Under the pieces are notes generated by a model, which worked only from the letters and a program-made list of their open reading frames with translations, ran no database searches and was not told the DNA's origin. A stretch of DNA of 64,000 nt, taken from Vibrio tritonius. GTDB lineage: Bacteria; Pseudomonadota; Gammaproteobacteria; Enterobacterales; Vibrionaceae. Each line of letters starts with the position of its first letter. Positions within the stretch are counted from its first letter, which is position 1. The DNA is taken from the NCBI RefSeq assembly GCF_001547935.1, contig NZ_AP014635.1, forward strand, positions 1,240,001 through 1,304,000, written 5' to 3'. This document shows positions 10,314 through 18,340 of the stretch, piece after piece. A program made the position numbers and the translations under genes.

Positions 10314-11237
10314 TTAATATGGGTATCTTTCGATGTTCATTTTTAACCGTTTACTTAGTGTCGCCTCATCCAGATGATAGAGAATGTCTAACATCTCTCC
10401 GGCCAGAAAACCGGGTCCATCACATCGCTCGGCAGCAATTTCTCCAACGACGCCCCAAATTGCCGCAGCAGCTAAACCGCTGCACTCACCGACGGCAGCA
10501 AAAGCGCCAGTAAGTGAACTTAATGCGCAGCCTAAGCCAGTAACGTAAGGCATGATTGGCGAACCATTAGCTAAATAATAGTCGTGATTTTGGGTGACGA
10601 TAATATCCGTTGCTCCAGAAATAGATACATCCGTCTGATATTGCTCACGAATGTGATGAGCTGCGCTAAGGGCACTCAGCGTTGAATCCTGGCTGTCCAC
10701 CCCTTTATTACCGCGGGGTAACTCATCAATAGAAGGTGTGTGTCCCGCTAAGGGATTTACTTCTGTTGTGTTATCCAAAGGTGTGTGTCCTGCTAAGGGA
10801 TTTACTTCTGTGGTGTTATCTAAAGGTGTGTGTCCCGCTAACGCAATCACTTCTGATGCGTTGGCTCGAAGTGTGAGGTGGCGGGCGAGTGAGGCGAAGT
10901 GGCGGCTTACTTTGGTGCGATAAGTGCTGGCGCCACAGCCTACTGGGTCGAGTACGATGGGGATGTGGTGTTGGTTAGCACATTCAATGGCGTATTCCAT
11001 CTGCGCGACGCGTTTCTCATCGAGTGTGCCAATATTGACCACTAGCGCTCCAGCCAATGGTATTAGTTCGGCCATCTCTTGACGGGAGTGGGCCATGATC
11101 GGTGATGCGCCTAATGCCAAGAGGCTATTGGCACAAAGGTTCATTACGACATCGTTGGTCATGTTGATGACCAACGGACGTTCGCGGCGCACGGTTTCAA
11201 GAAAATTAGCGATCTGTTTGATGTTCATCGCGTTCAT
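10314..11237 (-). CDS. thiM: Hydroxyethylthiazole kinase with an internal repeat insertion
   Basis: ThiM phosphorylates 4-methyl-5-(2-hydroxyethyl)thiazole in thiamine salvage. The N-terminal INMTNDVVMNLCANSLLALGASP block, NIGTLDEKRV, LDPVGCGAS, RANASE and the GLGCALSSLTGAFAA block with the conserved cysteine are typical. The protein has 307 residues against about 262 in E. coli. The excess is explained by two extra 15-residue units, LDNTTEVNPLAGHTP, placed directly after the native RANASEVIALAGHTP, plus a short linker. The start ATG overlaps the thiD stop by 4 bp (ATGA), so the genes are translationally coupled under the TPP riboswitch. Whether the enlarged active-site loop is tolerated is not known; the frame is intact. 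Confidence 0.88.
   Translation of the reverse strand: MNAMNIKQIANFLETVRRERPLVINMTNDVVMNLCANSLLALGASPIMAHSRQEMAELIPLAGALVVNIGTLDEKRVAQMEYAIECANQHHIPIVLDPVGCGASTYRTKVSRHFASLARHLTLRANASEVIALAGHTPLDNTTEVNPLAGHTPLDNTTEVNPLAGHTPSIDELPRGNKGVDSQDSTLSALSAAHHIREQYQTDVSISGATDIIVTQNHDYYLANGSPIMPYVTGLGCALSSLTGAFAAVGECSGLAAAAIWGVVGEIAAERCDGPGFLAGEMLDILYHLDEATLSKRLKMNIERYPY
10735..10869. repeat. Three tandem 45-bp units inside thiM
   Basis: Units at 10735-10779 and 10780-10824 differ at only three positions. The unit at 10825-10869 is more diverged but alignable over the full 45 bp; it encodes the native NASE motif region (RANASEVIALAGHTP). The other two encode LDNTTEVNPLAGHTP. Each begins on the plus strand with GGTGTGTGTCC, the reverse complement of the REP-like core found at 4005-4222. 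Confidence 0.9.
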
Positions 11238-12106
11238 CGTGCCTCCGCATTATTGGTACTGGCCATTTGCGCGCTGTCTAGCGCATAAAAGTGATGAACT
11301 GGCCCATGACCTTGACCCACTTGGAGTCGATGGCTTTGGCGTAGTGCTTGGGTGAGATAAACCTTCGCTGTTGCGATCGCTTCTTCGAGCGTGCTACCCA
11401 GTGCTAACTGCGTTGCAATTGCAGACGAAAGCGTACACCCCGTGCCGTGAGTATTGTGGGTTGCGATACGTGGGCCGTTAAACGTGGTGATTCTGTTACG
11501 CTTAATCAGATAATCCTCAGCTTGATGAGGATCGTCGCTGTGGCCGCCTTTGAGCAAAACAGGATAATCAAAGCGCGCCAGTGCCGAGCGAAGGCGAGCG
11601 ACGTTGGTGTAATGGAATGGTTGGTTGACCATGATTGCCGCTTCGTAAAAATTAGGGGTTACCAACGAGGCGAAAGGAAACAGAGTTTGACACAAGGTAT
11701 CAATGGCATCAGGGGAGACTAAACGGTCACCACTGGTCGCGACCATCACTGGGTCAATCACCACATGTTGGATAGCATATTGGTTTAGTTTCGCCGCAAC
11801 GGCTTCGATAATGGCGACATTGGGCAGCATGCCGATTTTAATCGCATCGATATGAATATCGGAAAGTACCGCATCAAGCTGAGCCGCCACATTCGCTGGT
11901 GGGATGGGGTGAATATCCATGACGCCGCAACTGTTTTGTGCTGTTACTGCAGTAATCACGCTACAAGCAAACCCACCATTTGCGCTAATGGCTTTGATAT
12001 CGGCTTGAATCCCCGCGCCACCACCACTATCAGAACCTGCGATGGTTAGAATATTAGGTAGGGGAGATGAGGTAGATAAGGAAGAAATGTCTGTTTTAGA
12101 GTTCAT
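11234..12106 (-). CDS. thiD: Hydroxymethylpyrimidine/phosphomethylpyrimidine kinase
   Basis: A 290-residue PfkB/ribokinase-fold enzyme that phosphorylates HMP and HMP-P for thiamine synthesis. It shows ILTIAGSDSGGGAGIQADIK near the N-terminus, VIDPVMVATSGDRL in the middle, LLKGGHS and the anion-hole motif THGTGCTLSSAIA near residues 225-237. The frame is open to 12211, but I chose the ATG at 12106 because it has a TGAGGAG ribosome site and the extra 35 residues would run back to the riboswitch boundary. It is the first gene of thiD-thiM, the reverse of the E. coli thiM-thiD order. Confidence 0.93.
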   Translation of the reverse strand: MNSKTDISSLSTSSPLPNILTIAGSDSGGGAGIQADIKAISANGGFACSVITAVTAQNSCGVMDIHPIPPANVAAQLDAVLSDIHIDAIKIGMLPNVAIIEAVAAKLNQYAIQHVVIDPVMVATSGDRLVSPDAIDTLCQTLFPFASLVTPNFYEAAIMVNQPFHYTNVARLRSALARFDYPVLLKGGHSDDPHQAEDYLIKRNRITTFNGPRIATHNTHGTGCTLSSAIATQLALGSTLEEAIATAKVYLTQALRQSHRLQVGQGHGPVHHFYALDSAQMASTNNAEAR

Positions 12107-12114
12107 GGTTGTGC

Positions 12115-12134
12115 TCCTCAACATGACATGAGGA
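12115..12134 (-). promoter_or_regulatory. Hairpin that can sequester the thiD ribosome-binding site
   Basis: On the mRNA, UCCUCA pairs with UGAGGA, the thiD Shine-Dalgarno, around an 8-nt loop. Upstream, CTAAGG...CCTTAG (12140-12159) forms another hairpin. No T tract follows either stem, so the TPP riboswitch probably acts on translation initiation and not through termination. Confidence 0.6.
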
Positions 12135-12210
12135 ACCAACCTAAGGCACAAACACCTTAGTGATTGTCGTTGGTAAATGATCGGTAAATGGATCGCGCCG
12201 CAGACACTCA

Positions 12211-12289
12211 TAGTTCCCTACGTCAGTGTTAACTGAATCAGGTTCAACGGGTCTCGCAAAGCGATCTCAGCCAAATGGCACCCCGACTA
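12211..12289 (-). promoter_or_regulatory. TPP (THI-box) riboswitch
   Basis: Read on the minus strand, the element has the diagnostic order GGGGTGC, CTGAGA, ACCCGTTGAACCTGAT and GTAGGGAA, all conserved parts of the TPP-binding aptamer. It lies about 105 nt before the thiD start and would reduce thiDM expression when thiamine pyrophosphate is abundant. The rest of the 303-bp gap to the tetR gene holds only its presumed promoter. Confidence 0.97.
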
Positions 12290-12409
12290 TCGGCTTTTAT
12301 CCTAACAACTTAGATTAAATTAGCAATCAATTAATCACTCTAAGAGGTGAGTGTTACTCTTAAAGTCTCTACTGAGTTAGCGAATTAGTTCGCGAAGTAA
12401 CGCTTGCTT

Positions 12410-13009
12410 CTATTTTTTGTAGAGACACAAAAATGCTTCGACTGCTTTATCAACCGTTTCGCGTATCTGTTTATCTGTTGGCATTTCAATCGCACGCAGC
12501 GCATAAGGTTCAAAGTGTTCTGCGGTTAATAATCCTTTCAGTTGCATGGCTGCATACCAAGGATCTGCGTGGCGCAAAGTGCCACGTTCCATTTGATGCT
12601 GCAAATAACCACTCAAATGAACCCAGCCTTTTTTGGGGCCATTTTCATAAAAATGTCGACCGATTGATGAGCGTTCTGCTTCATTAACCGCCATGCGATA
12701 AATAGCCATGATATCTGGCTTTAAAACGGATTGAAGAAAGTTATACCCAAATTCAGGCAAAGCAACATGCATGTCGTCTTGATGATCCAAAGAGACAAAA
12801 GCGTTCTCAATTTGTTCGGTCGCAGAAGATTCCATCACCGCAGCGAAGATCTCTTCTTTCGAATTGAAATAATTGTAGAGCGTTGCCTTTGAGCCACCAA
12901 GCTGTTTGGCAATGTACGACATGGAGGTTTGCTCAAATCCTTGCTGGGTAAAAGAATCCTTCGCTATATCCAAAATAGCTTGCCTTTTTTCTTCGCTTTT
13001 TACTCGCAT
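12410..13009 (-). CDS. TetR-family repressor of the divergent efflux operon
   Basis: A 199-residue TetR protein. Residues about 8-55 hold the helix-turn-helix (AILDIAKDSFTQQGFEQTSMSYIAKQLGGSKATLYNYFNSKEE, given here only as its position), with the YNYF recognition-helix motif common in the family. The C-terminal part is the effector-binding and dimer domain and resembles the TetR_C group of multidrug regulators. The gene is divergent from the efflux operon at 13115 and a palindrome lies between them, a standard arrangement for local repression. Confidence 0.88.
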   Translation of the reverse strand: MRVKSEEKRQAILDIAKDSFTQQGFEQTSMSYIAKQLGGSKATLYNYFNSKEEIFAAVMESSATEQIENAFVSLDHQDDMHVALPEFGYNFLQSVLKPDIMAIYRMAVNEAERSSIGRHFYENGPKKGWVHLSGYLQHQMERGTLRHADPWYAAMQLKGLLTAEHFEPYALRAIEMPTDKQIRETVDKAVEAFLCLYKK

Positions 13010-13074
13010 CGGCTACTCGTGTCCTATCAAAAATTGTGAATAAGTTTCGCTTGACGAACGATCAAAGTCAAGAG

Positions 13075-13102
13075 TATAACTGTACGGTACGGTTTAGTTA
13101 TA
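13075..13102. promoter_or_regulatory. Candidate TetR operator palindrome
   Basis: TATAACT and AGTTATA flank a 14-bp centre that includes a GTACGGTAC inner palindrome. It lies within the 105-bp gap between the tetR gene and the efflux operon, 13 bp before the GTG of the first efflux gene. Confidence 0.65.
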
Positions 13103-13114
13103 AGGTAAATTAGC

Positions 13115-14566
13115 GTGAAAAGCAATGCGTTATGTACTCGATGGCGAGCCATCCGTCCCCGCCACTTGGCCTTAACATTGGTCAGTGTGGCGGTTCTAAA
13201 CGGATGTGTGGCGCCGGATGATCAAGCCACTCCACAATTGACAGAGATGAGTGAGCTTCATTTCCAACAAAGTTTTGCCAACAGCCAATTGGTCGATTGG
13301 CCAACAATGGAATGGTGGACTCGATACCAAGATCCACAACTCAACACCTTGATGCAAGAGGCATTTGCCACATCGCCTGATCTCAAAATTGCGCAGGCGC
13401 GGTTGCGAGATGCACGCGGTATCGCCGAACAAATTGGCGCAATCAAGCGTCCATCTGTGGGGTTAAATGCCAGCGCCTCTGAAAGCAAGGTAAGTTACAA
13501 GTATCAAGCATACAGTCCACCTTACGATTGGAACGACTATGGTTCTGTTACCCTCAACTTCCAGTATGACTTTGACTTTTGGGGTAAAAACAAGGCTGCA
13601 GTGGTGGCTGCCACAAGTGAATTGGCCGCAACGCAAGCTGAAACCGTTTCTGCCCAGTTGATGCTAGCGACTTCGATAGCCAATGCGTACGCCGAGCTAG
13701 CTCGTTTGTACAAAAACCAACATACGGTGGATGAAGCGGTACAACTGCGGTCAAAAACCGTTGAACTGCTACAAAAACGTTATGAGAACGGACTTGAGAC
13801 ATTGGGTTCGGTTAATCAAGCCAAATCAATTCGTGCCAGTGTCGAAGCTGAGTTACTGGGGATTAATGAATCGATCGCGTTGCAGAAAAACGCCATTGCA
13901 GCATTGATTGGTGTCGGGCCCGATCGCGGATTAACGATTACAGAGCCAAAGATTGCGCTGGATAAACGCTATGGGCTGCCAAGCCATGTCGGGGTGGGTT
14001 TGTTAGGGCATCGTGCGGATATTACCGCGGCTCGTTGGCGTGCAGAAGCAGCAGCTCAACGTGTAGGGATTGCTAAAGCGCAGTACTACCCTGATGTTAC
14101 CTTATCTGCGTTTATTGGTTATCAAGCTTTTGGTTTAGATAACTTAACACGTAGTGGTAATGATGCGGGCAGTATTGGTCCTGCGATTTACTTGCCTCTT
14201 TTTACGGGTGGTCGTTTAGATGGACAACTCACCTCTGCTCGTGCGCATTATCAAGAAGCGGTCAACAGCTATAACCGCACCTTAACGAATGCACTGCACG
14301 AAGTGGCGGATGTAGTAACCAGCAGTTCTGCACTTGATGCTCGAATTCAGAAGACACAAGAAGCCGTTGATGCAGCTCAGCAAGCATACGATATCGCTAA
14401 CAATCGCTACAACGGTGGCTTAGCGACCTATCTCGATGTATTGGTCGCAGAAGAAGCATTGTTGAATAACCAAAGGGCGCTGGTTAACTTGCAGTCGCGC
14501 GCCTTCAGTCTTGACCTCGCTCTAGTACATGCCTTGGGCGCAGGCTACCAACCACAAAAGTCATGA
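13115..14566 (+). CDS. Outer membrane efflux lipoprotein, NodT/OMF (TolC-like) family
   Basis: A 483-residue outer-membrane factor. The signal peptide ends in the lipobox LNGC with C31 as the acylated residue. Two outer-membrane efflux protein repeats follow (about residues 70-265 and 280-475), including the conserved GLGLLGHRADI-like segment (here GVGLLGHRADITAARW). It forms the trimeric exit duct. The start is GTG at 13115 after TAAGGT; an ATG is not available nearby in frame. It is first in an operon with the membrane fusion protein (21-bp gap) and the MFS pump. Confidence 0.92.
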   Translation: MKSNALCTRWRAIRPRHLALTLVSVAVLNGCVAPDDQATPQLTEMSELHFQQSFANSQLVDWPTMEWWTRYQDPQLNTLMQEAFATSPDLKIAQARLRDARGIAEQIGAIKRPSVGLNASASESKVSYKYQAYSPPYDWNDYGSVTLNFQYDFDFWGKNKAAVVAATSELAATQAETVSAQLMLATSIANAYAELARLYKNQHTVDEAVQLRSKTVELLQKRYENGLETLGSVNQAKSIRASVEAELLGINESIALQKNAIAALIGVGPDRGLTITEPKIALDKRYGLPSHVGVGLLGHRADITAARWRAEAAAQRVGIAKAQYYPDVTLSAFIGYQAFGLDNLTRSGNDAGSIGPAIYLPLFTGGRLDGQLTSARAHYQEAVNSYNRTLTNALHEVADVVTSSSALDARIQKTQEAVDAAQQAYDIANNRYNGGLATYLDVLVAEEALLNNQRALVNLQSRAFSLDLALVHALGAGYQPQKS

Positions 14567-14586
14567 TCGGTTAAAAGGTTTTCCAA

Positions 14587-15777
14587 ATGAGTACTGAACA
14601 ATCTCAACAAGAGACAAATAATGTCGAAAATGAACGTGTTACTCGTTCCCGTAAACGTGGTTTTACTGCTTTAGCAGCAGCGATTGTGATTGCTGCGGCG
14701 GGTTACGGTTCTTACTGGTACTTTTATGCATCACGCTATGTGAGTACTGATAACGCATATGCTGAAGCAGAAGTGGCGGCGGTGACGCCAGCGGTTGATG
14801 GTATCGTTGCAAAAGTGAATGTGGTGGATACCCAATTTGTGCACAAGGGGGATGTTTTAGTCAATATTGACAATACCGATGCTCAAATAGCGCTTGATCG
14901 CGCCGCTGCTGATTTGGCCTTGGCGAAGCGTCATGTACAAAGCTATCTGGCGAATAACGACGGTTTGACCGCGTTAGTCGATGCACAAGAAGAGAATGCC
15001 AAACGGGCAGATGCTCAACTGCAGGCATCAAAAGCAGACTTTGAACGTGCAACCATCGATTTAAAACGTCGTGAAGACTTAGTGCGGTCTGGTTCGGTGT
15101 CTGGTGAAGAGCTGACTAATGCGCAAACCGCATTTGAACAGGCGAAAGCAAATTTAGATGCTGCGAAAGCCGCCTCAGCACAAGCTCACGCAAGCAAACT
15201 TTCCACTCTCGGTCAAAAAGAAGCTAACGAGGCTTTAATTGCCAACACCACAGTTGAAAACAACCCAGAAGTGTTAGCAGCGAAAGCGCGTTTTGAACAA
15301 GCGCAAGTTGATTTTAATCGTACAGTGATTCGAGCTCCAATTGACGGGGTGGTTGCGGAACGTCGTGTTCAAATCGGTCGTCGGGTAAACATTGGTGAAT
15401 CGTTGATGACGGTAGTGCCAGTGCAGAATATTTATGTGGATGCCAATTTTAAAGAAGTACAACTCAACAAGGTCAATGTGGGACAACCGGTAGAACTGGT
15501 CGCTGATTTGTACGGTGATGATGTTGTGTATCACGGTGTGGTGACAGGGTTATCAGGTGGTACTGGATCTGCCTTCTCTATGATTCCAGCGCAAAATGCG
15601 ACAGGTAACTGGATCAAAGTAGTACAGCGTTTACCGGTGCGTATTCAGCTCAATCGTGCTGAATTAAAAGATCATCCGTTGCAAGTAGGGTTGTCCATGG
15701 AAGTCACTATCGATACCAGTCGCAAGGTCGATGATGAGACGTTGCAACAATACCGTACTGCGATGTTGGCTGAGTAA
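14587..15777 (+). CDS. EmrA/HlyD-family membrane fusion protein
   Basis: A 396-residue periplasmic adaptor. One transmembrane helix lies near residues 26-47, followed by the YVSTDNAYAEAEVAAVTP lipoyl half, a coiled-coil hairpin around residues 95-230, then the second lipoyl half (FNRTVIRAPIDGVVAERRVQ) and a beta-barrel domain. It bridges the DHA2 pump encoded next to the upstream outer-membrane factor. Short spacings (21 and 15 bp) show an operon. EmrA-like, but the drug profile is unknown. Confidence 0.92.
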   Translation: MSTEQSQQETNNVENERVTRSRKRGFTALAAAIVIAAAGYGSYWYFYASRYVSTDNAYAEAEVAAVTPAVDGIVAKVNVVDTQFVHKGDVLVNIDNTDAQIALDRAAADLALAKRHVQSYLANNDGLTALVDAQEENAKRADAQLQASKADFERATIDLKRREDLVRSGSVSGEELTNAQTAFEQAKANLDAAKAASAQAHASKLSTLGQKEANEALIANTTVENNPEVLAAKARFEQAQVDFNRTVIRAPIDGVVAERRVQIGRRVNIGESLMTVVPVQNIYVDANFKEVQLNKVNVGQPVELVADLYGDDVVYHGVVTGLSGGTGSAFSMIPAQNATGNWIKVVQRLPVRIQLNRAELKDHPLQVGLSMEVTIDTSRKVDDETLQQYRTAMLAE

Positions 15778-15792
15778 GCCTAGGGGAGTGTC

Positions 15793-17328
15793 ATGAGTCA
15801 TACGAATGACAATCAAATTCAGCCTTTAACGGGGGCCGCGCTGTTTTTTGGTGCCCTCTGTTTGGCGATGGCCAATTTCTTGGCTATTTTGGATACCACG
15901 ATCGCCAATGTTTCCGTTGCCAATATTGCTGGAGCGCTTGGTACATCAACCAGTCAAGGCACATACGTTATTACCTCTTACGCTGTTGCAGAAGCGATTT
16001 CTGTACCGTTAACAGGTTGGCTATCTTCACGTTTCGGCTCAATTCGTGTGTTTGTGGTTTGTTTCTTGATGTTTGGGGTGTTCTCACTGCTATGTGGGAT
16101 GGCAACCAGCATGAGTATGTTGGTGATGTTTAGGGTCTTTTTAGGATTTTCTGGCGGGCCACTTATGCCGCTATCGCAAACTCTTATGATCCGGATTTTT
16201 CCCAAAAACAAAGCGCATGCGGCCATTGGTATCTGGAGTATGACCACCTTGGTTGCACCGATTATGGGGCCAATCCTTGGTGGTATTTTGTGTGACCAAT
16301 ACAGCTGGCCATACGTATTTACCGTGAAAACACCGTTTGCCATTATCGCGGGTATTGCATGCTGGCAATTGTTGAAACGGTTTGAAACCAAAACCATTAA
16401 AGCCAAAATTGATAAAGTGGGCTTAGCTCTGCTGGTGGTCTGGGTCGCTTGTCTCCAAATTATGCTTGATGAAGGGAAAGATCACGACTGGTTTGCGTCT
16501 AACCGTATTTTGATTCTCGGTATCGTTGCTCTGATTGGCTTTATTGCGTTTATTATTTGGGAAATGACCGAGCGTAATCCGGTGGTGGACTTAAAAGTGT
16601 TCCGACATCGAGGTTACAGTGCCTGCATGATCACCTTGTCGTTAGCTTTTGGTGCCTTTTTTGCTATCCAAGTGGTGACACCATTATGGTTGCAAGTGTA
16701 TATGGGATATACCGCGACCATTGCTGGTTACTCTACGGCAACGATGGGGATATTAGCGGTGTTTCTCGCACCAGCGGTGGCAAATTTGGCATCCAAAATA
16801 GATCCAAGGCCACTGGTATTTCTTGGGGTGTTGTGGCTCGGCTCGTGGACCTTTATTCGTGGATTTGCCAATTTGGATATGACCTTTGCCCAGATAAGTT
16901 GGCCGATGTTCTTCCAAGGGATAGGAATGCCGCTGTTTTTCGTGCCATTAACGGCTCTGGCGTTGGGGAGCGTCAGTGATGCAGAGATGGACTCGGCGGC
17001 GGGTCTTATGAACTTTATCCGAAGTCTAGCTGGGGCGTTTGCGACTTCTATTGTTAATACTTCGTGGGAAAACGAAAGTCGATATGTGCACGCGGAGCTT
17101 TCTGGGTTAACGGATAAGGCAGGTGTTGCGACACAGATGATGCAGCAATCGGGAATGTCGATGGGAGAGATCCGCAGTTCAATCGACTGGCTGGTGCAAA
17201 AGCAGAGTGTTATGGTGGCCACGAATCAGTTATTTTTCATGATTGCCGCTATTTTTATCGGCGCTGCGTTTCTGATTTGGTTGGCTCCAAAGCCTAGAAT
17301 TGGCGTGGATACTAGCTCTGCTCATTAA
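15793..17328 (+). CDS. EmrB/QacA-family (DHA2) multidrug MFS transporter
   Basis: A 511-residue, 14-helix proton/drug antiporter. Family marks include LDTTIANVSVANIAG in helix 1 (motif D1), WLSSRFGSIRVF (motif A) and GFSGGPLMPLSQTLMIRIFP in the helix 4 region, and a motif C-like VAPIMGPILGG. It would expel hydrophobic compounds across both membranes together with the two upstream products. The GGGGAG ribosome site overlaps the end of the emrA-like gene. A terminator follows at 17371. Confidence 0.93.
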   Translation: MSHTNDNQIQPLTGAALFFGALCLAMANFLAILDTTIANVSVANIAGALGTSTSQGTYVITSYAVAEAISVPLTGWLSSRFGSIRVFVVCFLMFGVFSLLCGMATSMSMLVMFRVFLGFSGGPLMPLSQTLMIRIFPKNKAHAAIGIWSMTTLVAPIMGPILGGILCDQYSWPYVFTVKTPFAIIAGIACWQLLKRFETKTIKAKIDKVGLALLVVWVACLQIMLDEGKDHDWFASNRILILGIVALIGFIAFIIWEMTERNPVVDLKVFRHRGYSACMITLSLAFGAFFAIQVVTPLWLQVYMGYTATIAGYSTATMGILAVFLAPAVANLASKIDPRPLVFLGVLWLGSWTFIRGFANLDMTFAQISWPMFFQGIGMPLFFVPLTALALGSVSDAEMDSAAGLMNFIRSLAGAFATSIVNTSWENESRYVHAELSGLTDKAGVATQMMQQSGMSMGEIRSSIDWLVQKQSVMVATNQLFFMIAAIFIGAAFLIWLAPKPRIGVDTSSAH

Positions 17329-17370
17329 ATAACTGTTTCCAATGTTATCAACTCACTGAGTTTGATGTTT

Positions 17371-17411
17371 GGCTGATCAAGCGCAATAGGACACGCTCGT
17401 CAGCCTTTTTT
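17371..17411 (+). terminator. Terminator of the efflux operon
   Basis: GGCTGA pairs with TCAGCC, with an inner AGCG/CGCT extension, followed by TTTTTTATTT. Confidence 0.65.
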
Positions 17412-17429
17412 ATTTGCGCTGATTTCTAC

Positions 17430-17681
17430 TCAGCTAATAAGCCATTTATTTTTTACATGAGTGGATGTCGCTTTTAATGATGGAGGGGAAGTGATGGTAA
17501 TAGAGGTATGGACATCAAGGGAGTCTAGAATTTTCTTTAACGTAGAATATTTAGGATCGGTTCGGCCATTTTCTATCCGCTCTAACGTGGAAACCGCTAT
17601 TCCTACGTTATCCGCTAAAGCTTCTCGAGAAATGCCTTTGTATTCTCGGATCTGCCTTATCATTTGATGTAACTCAGTCAT
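17430..17681 (-). CDS. Small XRE-family helix-turn-helix regulator
   Basis: An 83-residue protein consisting almost entirely of a Cro/C1-type helix-turn-helix (residues about 6-60; ISREALADNVGIAVSTLERIENGRTDP covers the two DNA-binding helices, position only). A basic and Ser/Thr-rich tail ends the protein. No toxin or HipA partner lies next to it on the same strand, so it is an orphan regulator, or an antitoxin remnant. It converges on the efflux operon, separated by its terminator. Confidence 0.75.
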   Translation of the reverse strand: MTELHQMIRQIREYKGISREALADNVGIAVSTLERIENGRTDPKYSTLKKILDSLDVHTSITITSPPSLKATSTHVKNKWLIS

Positions 17682-17708
17682 AGCTGACCTTCCGTCCTGA
17701 TAATGTGT

Positions 17709-17807
17709 ATATACCCTAGTAACCTCAAGATACTGTTTCAGCGAGAATGTATTCGCTCATAGGCAAGGCACTGATTTGAATACCTAGTTATTCTACGTAG
17801 AAAATAT
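17709..17807. repeat. Truncated copy of the dispersed structured repeat (see 29482-29740)
   Basis: Starting at TATACCCTAGTAACC, about 95 bp match the left end of the longer element at 29482 almost base for base, including the GCGAGAATGTATTCGCTC segment and TTATTCTACGTAGAAAAT. The match stops at about 17807, so the right half and its inverted terminus are missing here. Confidence 0.85.
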
Positions 17808-18340
17808 ATTACCATTATATTGACTTGTAAGTAATTAGCTCAAAGACGTTGGCGAAATAGCCGGATACTGTCTGTTGTTTGGTCAATATTCGTCCGGGTA
17901 ATGTAGTCTATTTTTATTGCGAATTTTGGAATCACTAGCAAATGTTTAACTTTGAGGATGGTTGAATTTTATATTAAACGTAGATCAAATAATCTTTATT
18001 ATTCAGTTTCTTTAAAATATAACATACATATTAGCGTTGTTGATTTTAATTGGAATACTGTTTTATTACTGATTTCTATCTATATTTATTCCGCTGTTGT
18101 TTTTTGTGTTAATTGTGGCGTATCTCAAAGAACTGAGGCATTAGAGCGTGGGTGCTCTGGAGAGCGAACTACTTTAATAGAATGATTTATCTATCAACAT
18201 TACATGGAATAGCACACGGAATATCTCGATTTTTGTGCTGTTGAAAATGCTCAAATAACATGAAGACGACATCTATTGATATTGCAATGGCGTCTACAGG
18301 CTATTTGGGCGTGTCATTCTCAATAGGAGATAGATAAAAC
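17808..18340. other. AT-rich gene-free stretch before the pectate lyase gene
   Basis: About 530 bp, visibly richer in A and T than its neighbours, with no convincing gene. A 77-codon ORF at 17952 has poor start context and a composition unlike a protein. The stretch probably contains the pectate lyase promoter and regulator sites; such AT-rich leaders are often bound by H-NS. Confidence 0.5.

Noticed and set aside
10735-10869. Possible CRISPR array (three 45-bp units)
   Set aside because: The units are directly adjacent without unique spacers and lie within a coding frame.
10738-10923. Plus-strand ORF inside thiM with repeated CPAKGFTSVVLSKG units
   Set aside because: It is the antisense shadow of the 45-bp repeat; it has no ribosome site and thiM on the minus strand has clear family motifs.
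12107-12211. N-terminal extension of thiD up to 12211
   Set aside because: The extra residues cover the riboswitch expression platform and precede a good ribosome site and ATG at 12106.
17952-18185. 77-codon ORF with a hydrophobic centre
   Set aside because: It lies in AT-rich DNA, has a weak start context and no recognisable domain; composition resembles random AT-rich sequence.
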